This document shows positions 7,129-11,308 of a stretch of DNA of 11,308 nt, one piece after another. Within the stretch, counting starts at the first letter, position 1; every line of letters starts with the position of its first letter. This stretch comes from JACOND01 sp051011135 (GTDB lineage: Bacteria > Bdellovibrionota > Bdellovibrionia > Bdellovibrionales > UBA1609): the NCBI GenBank assembly GCA_051011135.1, contig JBPCUO010000028.1, positions 1-11,308 of the forward strand, given 5' to 3'. The notes beneath the pieces were generated by a model that was not told the DNA's origin, ran no database searches, and worked only from the letters and a program-made list of their open reading frames with translations. The translations under genes were made by a program, and so were the position numbers.

Positions 7129-8019
7129 TTACTGTTTTGTTTGAAGACGAATTGTTCTTTGCTGAATTTTATCAAAATAAACGAATGGTCCTTTTATCAC
7201 TTTTGGTTTGCGTCTAAAAGGAGAGCCACGCCAATTACCACCATACCAAGCTCCACCATTCCAGCCGCCACCAATATAGGTTCCATTGTACCATCTTCCA
7301 TCTTTTCGATGACTCCATCTACTAGCTTTGAACATGCCATCTAGCCAAATACCATTTTCCCAAATGCCTCTCCACCAATAGCCCTTGTACCAAATTCCAT
7401 TTTTCCATTTACCACCGTTGAAAGTACCATCAAGCCAACTGCCATCTCGCCAAATTCCACTTAGCCATTTTCCACTTTTCCAAACTCCGTTGTGCCACAA
7501 ACAGCATACTCCTTTAGTTATAAATAATTTTTTCGGAGGATCGTTTTTAGATTTCCCCCAAATTCCCTTATGCCAAGTTCCGTTTATCCATTGACCTTGT
7601 TTCCATCTTCCGTTGTACCAAGTTCCTTTGTGCCAAAAGCCATGGTCCCAAACTCCGTTGTGCCATTTTCCGTTGAACCAATCTGCACCTTCAAAAATTC
7701 CATTTTTCCAAACTCCGTTGTGCCAAACGCTATTATAGAAAGAACCCTTGTGCCAAGTTCCGTTTTTCCAAATGGCATTAATAAACTCTCCATCGTACCA
7801 AATTCCGTTATGCCAAGTTAATCTATCTCTGTTGTGACTTTTACTAATAGAAACAATCGCGGATTTGGTTTTGGCTTTTAAAAGCCAATCAGGAACATAT
7901 GTAGGACAGTTTTTTTTAAGTTCTTTAATGGTGGAGGGTTTACGACAAATTTCTGGAACACCAGAGGCTTGTAAGTTATAACATCCAAAAATAATAAAAA
8001 TTGCTATTAAGTGTTTCAT
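7129..8019 (-). CDS. Secreted W-x-x-G-x pentapeptide-repeat protein
   Basis: A 296-residue protein starting at ATG 8019, with AAGGA 7 bases upstream. It has an N-terminal export signal (residues 1-20; F-G-C at 11-13 is a poor lipobox, so signal peptidase I cleavage near Q-A-S-G is more likely). A short Cys-containing region leads to the repeats. An aromatic residue (W, sometimes F) stands at every fifth position from 69 to 154 without a break (18 units), usually as W-x-N-G-x or W-x-x-G-x. A spacer with C-C (155-174) follows, then units at 175-235 (13) and 243-263 (5). The C-terminal 30 residues are basic and not repeated. Regular five-residue repeats with aromatic and Gly positions suggest a beta-solenoid, but this is not the A-[DN]-L-x-x pentapeptide family and not a proper MORN repeat. 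I recall similar W-x-x-G-x tracts in phage structural proteins. A structural or binding surface protein is the best guess. Confidence 0.88.
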   Translation of the reverse strand: MKHLIAIFIIFGCYNLQASGVPEICRKPSTIKELKKNCPTYVPDWLLKAKTKSAIVSISKSHNRDRLTWHNGIWYDGEFINAIWKNGTWHKGSFYNSVWHNGVWKNGIFEGADWFNGKWHNGVWDHGFWHKGTWYNGRWKQGQWINGTWHKGIWGKSKNDPPKKLFITKGVCCLWHNGVWKSGKWLSGIWRDGSWLDGTFNGGKWKNGIWYKGYWWRGIWENGIWLDGMFKASRWSHRKDGRWYNGTYIGGGWNGGAWYGGNWRGSPFRRKPKVIKGPFVYFDKIQQRTIRLQTKQ

Positions 8020-8021
8020 TT

Positions 8022-8073
8022 TGTTTTCCTTTGATGGTTTACTTTGAAAATTTCCTTTGAAGTTTTCCTTTGA
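8022..8073 (-). repeat. Four 13-bp tandem repeats with Shine-Dalgarno-like cores in the W-repeat leader
   Basis: Read on the minus strand, the leader is four units in exact 13-base register: TCAAAGGAAAACT, TCAAAGGAAATTT, TCAAAGTAAACCA, TCAAAGGAAAACA, followed by AA and the ATG at 8019. Three of the four carry AAAGGA. The last one is the working ribosome-binding site. Confidence 0.85.
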
Positions 8074-8102
8074 AAAAAATAAGTTTTTCCAGATCTCTTA
8101 AG

Positions 8103-8131
8103 ATTATCAAATCTATCGTTTTTTTTGTAAA
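8103..8131 (-). promoter_or_regulatory. Probable promoter of the W-repeat gene
   Basis: On the minus strand, TTTACA (8126-8131) and GATAAT (8103-8108) are separated by 17 bases. Each has one mismatch to the sigma-70-type consensus. It would start transcription near 8096 and give a leader of about 75 bases that contains the four 13-bp repeats. Confidence 0.55.
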
Positions 8132-8301
8132 GGGCTTTTTCCAAAAGTGTTTCATATGTAGACACTTTACTTTTAAAAAAATAGAGCTGATCCCTTCTAT
8201 ATTTAGTAGAGGCTTATTTTATATTTTTTATGTAGAATTTTATAAAAAAAATTAAAAACGAAATCACCCCTAAAAGCCCTTATTTTAGAGAAAAACCCAA
8301 T
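8132..8301. other. AT-rich spacer with no recognised feature
   Basis: Part of the 490-base gap between the divergent W-repeat and Fic genes. Outside the W-repeat promoter and leader and the 97-bp repeats I see no gene or RNA. A weak 6-bp hairpin, CTAAAA/TTTTAG (8270-8288), is too AT-rich to call. Confidence 0.5.
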
Positions 8302-8355
8302 ATTCCTCATTTAAAATATATAAAAAACTAGAAAATTTATACATATTATTAGAAC

Positions 8356-8374
8356 ATGTATACGGCGTATACAT
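8356..8374. promoter_or_regulatory. 19-bp perfect palindrome in repeat copy 1 (candidate operator)
   Basis: Arms ATGTATACG and CGTATACAT around a single central G. The matching place in copy 2 (8453-8471) has lost the symmetry. The palindrome lies just upstream of, and overlaps the -35 position of, the TATAAT at 8395-8400, as a repressor site would. Confidence 0.6.
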
Positions 8375-8408
8375 ATAGATTCAAAGTTTAAACCTATAAT
8401 TCCTCATT

Positions 8409-8445
8409 TAATATGTATAAAAAACTAGAAAATTTATACATATTA
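8409..8445. promoter_or_regulatory. Inverted repeat with 13-bp arms in repeat copy 2 (candidate operator or hairpin)
   Basis: Perfect arms TAATATGTATAAA (8409-8421) and TTTATACATATTA (8433-8445) around 11 bases. The arms carry the same ATGTATA/TATACAT half-site as the palindrome in copy 1. In copy 1 the left arm has two mismatches (at 8315 and 8318). Confidence 0.6.
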
Positions 8446-8509
8446 TGAGAATATGCGTAAAGCGTACCAATATAGATTCAAAGTTTAAATCTATAAATAG
8501 GAGCTAAAA

Positions 8510-9601
8510 ATGGATGCATCAAAACCTAATAATGAATTGCCTTTACTTCCTCCTAAAGTGGATTTGGAAAATGCAAAAATTTTTAAAGCTTTAATTAAAG
8601 CTCATAGGGAATTATCAGGTTTGAAGGGAGAAGCTAAGAATCTTATTAATTCAAATATTCTTTTTTCTACATTACCTTTGCAAGAAGCAAAAAGCAGTTC
8701 TGAAATTGAAAATATTATCACAACAACAGATCAAATTTATCAGGCCTTATCTGAAAATAAAAATATAGAAGATATTAAAAATCCTCAAGTCAAAGAAGTT
8801 TTATATTATAGAGAAGCTATTAATGAGAGCTTATCTTTTTTAAAAGAGAAGAAGTATTTAATCACTACAAACTTATGTAAAAAAATTTGTAGCATTATTA
8901 AAAATCAAGAGATGGGTTTAAGAAATACACCAGGTGTTAAGCTATGGAATCCAAGAACAAAAAAAGTTGTATACACACCACCAGAAACTCATAAGCTGCC
9001 AGATTTATTAAAAAATTGGGAAGAGTTTGTAAACAACAATAAAAATGATCTTGATCCTATTTTAAAACTCGCTATTATGCACTATCAGTTTGAAGCTATC
9101 CATCCTTTTAGTGATGGTAATGGTAGAACGGGTCGTGTTTTAAATACTCTTTTTTTAATTACGAATAAGCTTTTAGATCATCCTATTTTAGATTTAAGTT
9201 ATTATATTCATAAAAATAAAAGTCAGTATTATAAACTATTAAATAATGTGAGCTCTAAAGGGGAGTGGATAGATTGGGTTTTATATATTATTAAAGCTAT
9301 TGAAGTGAGCTCTTATGAAACTCGAAAGAAAATTGAAAAAATAAGAGATTTATTTAATGAATCTTTTGAAAAAATAAAAACAGAAAAAATATCTGATAAA
9401 AAACAACTGATAGAATTAATTTTTATAAATCCTTACTGCCGCGTTGAACATTTTGTTGATCAAGATTTAGGAACTCGTATAACTGCTAAAAAATATTTAG
9501 ATCTCTTAGTCGATAAAGGTATTTTAAAACCTGAAAAAAGAGGAAGAAGCATTATCTATATCAATCATAAACTTTATGATCTCATTTCAGAAATGGATTG
9601 A
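8510..9601 (+). CDS. Class II Fic-family AMP-transferase with C-terminal winged helix
   Basis: A 363-residue protein, close in length to Shewanella SoFic. AGGAG (8499-8503) lies 6 bases before ATG 8510. Order of parts: an N-terminal Fic_N region (about 10-75) with the inhibitory motif S-S-E-I-E-N (63-68, matching [ST]-x-x-x-E-[GN]), whose Glu67 should block the gamma-phosphate of ATP; a helical Fic core; a flap V-V-Y-T-P-P (153-158) that positions the target; and the active-site motif H-P-F-S-D-G-N-G-R-T-G-R (198-209) with catalytic His198 and all canonical residues. A winged-helix domain follows (about 295-355). It should transfer AMP from ATP to a Ser/Thr/Tyr of an unknown protein and be held inactive by its own N-terminal motif. 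The winged helix may bind DNA, possibly the repeats just upstream. It precedes the restriction enzyme gene by 205 bp. Family assignment is firm, target unknown. Confidence 0.95.
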   Translation: MDASKPNNELPLLPPKVDLENAKIFKALIKAHRELSGLKGEAKNLINSNILFSTLPLQEAKSSSEIENIITTTDQIYQALSENKNIEDIKNPQVKEVLYYREAINESLSFLKEKKYLITTNLCKKICSIIKNQEMGLRNTPGVKLWNPRTKKVVYTPPETHKLPDLLKNWEEFVNNNKNDLDPILKLAIMHYQFEAIHPFSDGNGRTGRVLNTLFLITNKLLDHPILDLSYYIHKNKSQYYKLLNNVSSKGEWIDWVLYIIKAIEVSSYETRKKIEKIRDLFNESFEKIKTEKISDKKQLIELIFINPYCRVEHFVDQDLGTRITAKKYLDLLVDKGILKPEKRGRSIIYINHKLYDLISEMD

Positions 9602-9666
9602 AGTTTTGGTTAGAAGTAACTATTAATAAAATTAATCTCATAATGAGGCAGTCTAATTGTAAAAAT

Positions 9667-9696
9667 TTGACAGATAATTGTTTTTTTAATTAAAAT
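9667..9696 (+). promoter_or_regulatory. Promoter for the restriction enzyme gene
   Basis: A perfect -35 TTGACA (9667-9672), an 18-base spacer and TAAAAT (9691-9696, one mismatch). It would start transcription near 9703 and leave a leader of about 100 bases, so the enzyme can be expressed separately from fic. Confidence 0.6.
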
Positions 9697-9720
9697 TACA
9701 TTGGTCTTGTTCATTAATGG

Positions 9721-9752
9721 AATTTTGAACGAGGCCTTAGGCTCGTAAAATT
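9721..9752 (+). other. Hairpin in the leader of the restriction enzyme gene
   Basis: Outer stem AATTTT/AAAATT (9721-9726, 9747-9752), inner stem ACGAG/CTCGT (9729-9733, 9742-9746) and CC/GG, with small bulges in the 5' arm and a TTA loop. It is the only GC-rich structure in the gap. No T-run follows, so it is not a usual terminator. It may be an operator or an RNA leader structure. Confidence 0.5.
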
Positions 9753-9806
9753 AAAAAATTAATTTTTCGATTCATTAAACTAAAAAAATAATTCATTCTT
9801 TCTATT

Positions 9807-11308
9807 ATGGGCATTAAAAAACAATTCAAAACACGCTCTCTCAAATCAATTCTTCAAGAGATGAAAGACTCTTCTAAAAGCTCTACAGAAGATGGATCAA
9901 AATTTGAAAAACTTATGAAAGAAGCTTTAAAAGCTGATTCTAGTATTGCAGGCAAGTTTGATCAGGTTTATTTATGGAAGGATTGGGAATATAATAATGA
10001 TGAAAGAGATACAGGAATAGACCTTGTAGCCATTGATGACCAAACAAAAGAATTCGTTGCTATTCAGTGTAAATCTTTTAAAGAAGATACAGAAATTACT
10101 TTAAAGCACATTAGCACTTTTACTTCTAAAGCAAATACAACTTTTAAAGTTAATGGAAAACAGAAAAGTTTTTCTAAAATGATTCTTATAACCACAACAA
10201 ATGGAGAATTAGCTCCAAATGCTAAAAGCCATTTTAATAATCAAAAAATTCCTCACTCTGTTATTTCTTTATACGATTTAGAAAATTCTAATATAGCAGA
10301 TTGGAAGAGCTTAATAAGTAATAAACCCATTACTTTAAAAGAACCAAAAAAACTTAGGAGTTATCAAAAAGATGCTATTGAAAGCGTAGTTAAAGCTTTT
10401 AAAACGGAAGATAGAGGAAAGCTGATTATGGCTTGCGGAACAGGTAAGACCTTTACTTCGTTAAAGTTAATGGAAAAGCTAAATAAGGAAGAAGATTTTG
10501 TTTTATTTTTAGTTCCTTCTATTGCTTTGATGTCTCAAACGATTAAAGAGTGGATTCAACAATCCGACAAAGAACCAAACCGCTTTGCTGTTTGCTCAGA
10601 TAAAAAAGTTGCTAAAAGTGAAGAGGATATCTCTATTAATGATTTTCCATATTCAGCAACCACTGACTTAAAAGAATTAAAAAAATACCTTAAGAAAGCC
10701 AATTTAAAAAAAGGAATTAATATTGTATTTTCTACTTATCAATCTATTGATGTGATTATTGAAGCTCAAAAGAAAAAAATCATCCCTAAATTTAATCTTG
10801 CTATTTGCGATGAAGCTCATAGAACAACAGGCTTTCACTTAAAAAATGGACAGTCTCATTTTACAAAAATACATAACAAGATTTCTTGCAATAAAACTCT
10901 TTATATGACGGCCACACCTAGAATTTACAAGGTGAAAGATAAAGATAAAATCGAATCAAGAGGTGGTGATTACTACTCCATGGATGATGAAAGAATTTAT
11001 GGAAGAGTGTTATTTAAATATGGATTTACACAAGCTGTTAAGGATAAAAACCTTTCTGATTATAAAGTCATGGTATTAGCTATTCCTGAATCTATAGTAA
11101 ATTCCAATATACAACAAAGTTTAAGCAATGAGGATAGAGAGCTTGAAGTCTCTGATGAAGCTAAAATCATTGGTTGCTTTCAAGGTCTTCAAAGAAAAAC
11201 CATAAATGATAAAAATAATGTTTCTAAAAAAATGACAATGAAAAGATCTGTTGCTTTTTGTAGAACTATTAAAGAATCCAAAAAATTAAGTGAAAACTTT
11301 AAAGAAGT
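9807..11308 (+). CDS. Mrr-like nuclease / SF2 helicase, probable Type ISP restriction-modification enzyme, 3' end missing
   Basis: The frame runs open from ATG 9807 to the window end, giving 500 residues. An in-frame TAA at 9789 excludes an earlier start, although no good ribosome-binding site is seen. Residues 1-175 form an Mrr-like nuclease domain with D-T-G-I-D-L-V-A (Asp72) and I-Q-C-K (Gln87, Lys89), the D...QxK form of the PD-(D/E)xK site. Then comes an SF2 DNA translocase: L-R-S-Y-Q-K-D-A-I (183-191), Walker A M-A-C-G-T-G-K-T (208-215), V-P-S-I-A-L (236-241), Walker B C-D-E-A-H-R-T-T-G (334-342), and M-T-A-T-P-R-I-Y (367-374). The motif S-M-D-D-E-R-I-Y-G (391-399) is typical of Type ISP enzymes such as LlaGI and LlaBIII. 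Those add a coupler, an adenine methyltransferase and a target-recognition domain in the same chain of about 1500 residues, which would lie beyond the window. A stand-alone helicase-nuclease defence protein is the alternative. Confidence 0.9.
   Translation, partial: MGIKKQFKTRSLKSILQEMKDSSKSSTEDGSKFEKLMKEALKADSSIAGKFDQVYLWKDWEYNNDERDTGIDLVAIDDQTKEFVAIQCKSFKEDTEITLKHISTFTSKANTTFKVNGKQKSFSKMILITTTNGELAPNAKSHFNNQKIPHSVISLYDLENSNIADWKSLISNKPITLKEPKKLRSYQKDAIESVVKAFKTEDRGKLIMACGTGKTFTSLKLMEKLNKEEDFVLFLVPSIALMSQTIKEWIQQSDKEPNRFAVCSDKKVAKSEEDISINDFPYSATTDLKELKKYLKKANLKKGINIVFSTYQSIDVIIEAQKKKIIPKFNLAICDEAHRTTGFHLKNGQSHFTKIHNKISCNKTLYMTATPRIYKVKDKDKIESRGGDYYSMDDERIYGRVLFKYGFTQAVKDKNLSDYKVMVLAIPESIVNSNIQQSLSNEDRELEVSDEAKIIGCFQGLQRKTINDKNNVSKKMTMKRSVAFCRTIKESKKLSENFKE

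Larger units (their letters stand above)
8302..8495 (+). repeat. Two tandem 97-bp direct repeats upstream of fic
   Basis: Copy 1 is 8302-8398 and copy 2 is 8399-8495, in constant 97-base register from ATTCCTCATTTA at the start to AGATTCAAAGTTTAAA near the end. Differences cluster at the inner inverted repeats. The second copy ends 3 bases before the AGGAG of fic. The junction of the copies creates a perfect TATAAT (8395-8400), but no good -35 element lies before it. The block is probably the fic control region, duplicated once. Confidence 0.9.

Noticed and set aside
7385..7821. Plus-strand and second minus-strand reading frames rich in P, S and V opposite the W-repeat gene
   Set aside because: They mirror the 15-base coding repeat of the W-repeat gene. 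They lack ribosome-binding sites and make sense only as shadows.
8070..8255. 61-codon plus-strand reading frame between the W-repeat and Fic genes
   Set aside because: No ribosome-binding site. It lies across the W-repeat promoter and leader, and its composition (mostly F, K, I) is what random AT-rich DNA gives.
8302..8495. CRISPR array or replication iterons
   Set aside because: Only two adjacent units of 97 bp with no spacers and no cas or replication-initiator gene. The position right before a start codon fits a control region better.

Overview
The window is AT-rich (about 30% GC by eye) with dense bacterial genes. The proteins are mostly exported: five of the eight have a signal peptide or lipobox, and one more is a PldB-like envelope lipase. 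This points to a Gram-negative bacterium. The low GC, the many secreted orphan proteins and the eukaryote-like repeat proteins (ankyrin, Sel1) would fit Bdellovibrionota or a host-associated proteobacterium, but no gene here settles the taxonomy.

Left part (1-6199): the 3' end of a PldB-like lysophospholipase, then a very large exported/membrane protein of unknown function (789-4283) with a central membrane domain and cysteines that fall into pairs. Tail to tail with it, on the minus strand, is a two-gene unit of a secreted Sel1-repeat protein followed by a small lipoprotein. Diverging from that unit is a 201-residue cysteine-containing lipoprotein.

Middle (6200-8100, minus strand): a secreted ankyrin-repeat protein and a secreted protein made almost wholly of five-residue W-x-x-G-x units. 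Each is followed by a related terminator plus tail, so the ankyrin gene sits between two direct repeats of about 57 bp. The W-repeat gene has a recognisable promoter and a leader made of four 13-bp repeats, each resembling a Shine-Dalgarno sequence.

Right part (8300-11308, plus strand): a small defence or stress module. A class II Fic AMP-transferase with a C-terminal winged helix lies behind two tandem 97-bp repeats that carry ATGTATA/TATACAT half-sites in inverted pairs, which look like an operator. After a 205-bp gap with its own promoter and a hairpin leader comes the start of a large Mrr-nuclease/SF2-helicase protein, most likely a Type ISP single-chain restriction-modification enzyme, cut by the window end.

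The most interesting points are the duplicated operator-like region in front of fic, the W-x-x-G-x repeat protein with its 15-residue super-period, its repeated ribosome-binding leader, and the Fic/Type ISP pairing. No rRNA, tRNA, CRISPR array or transposase was seen.
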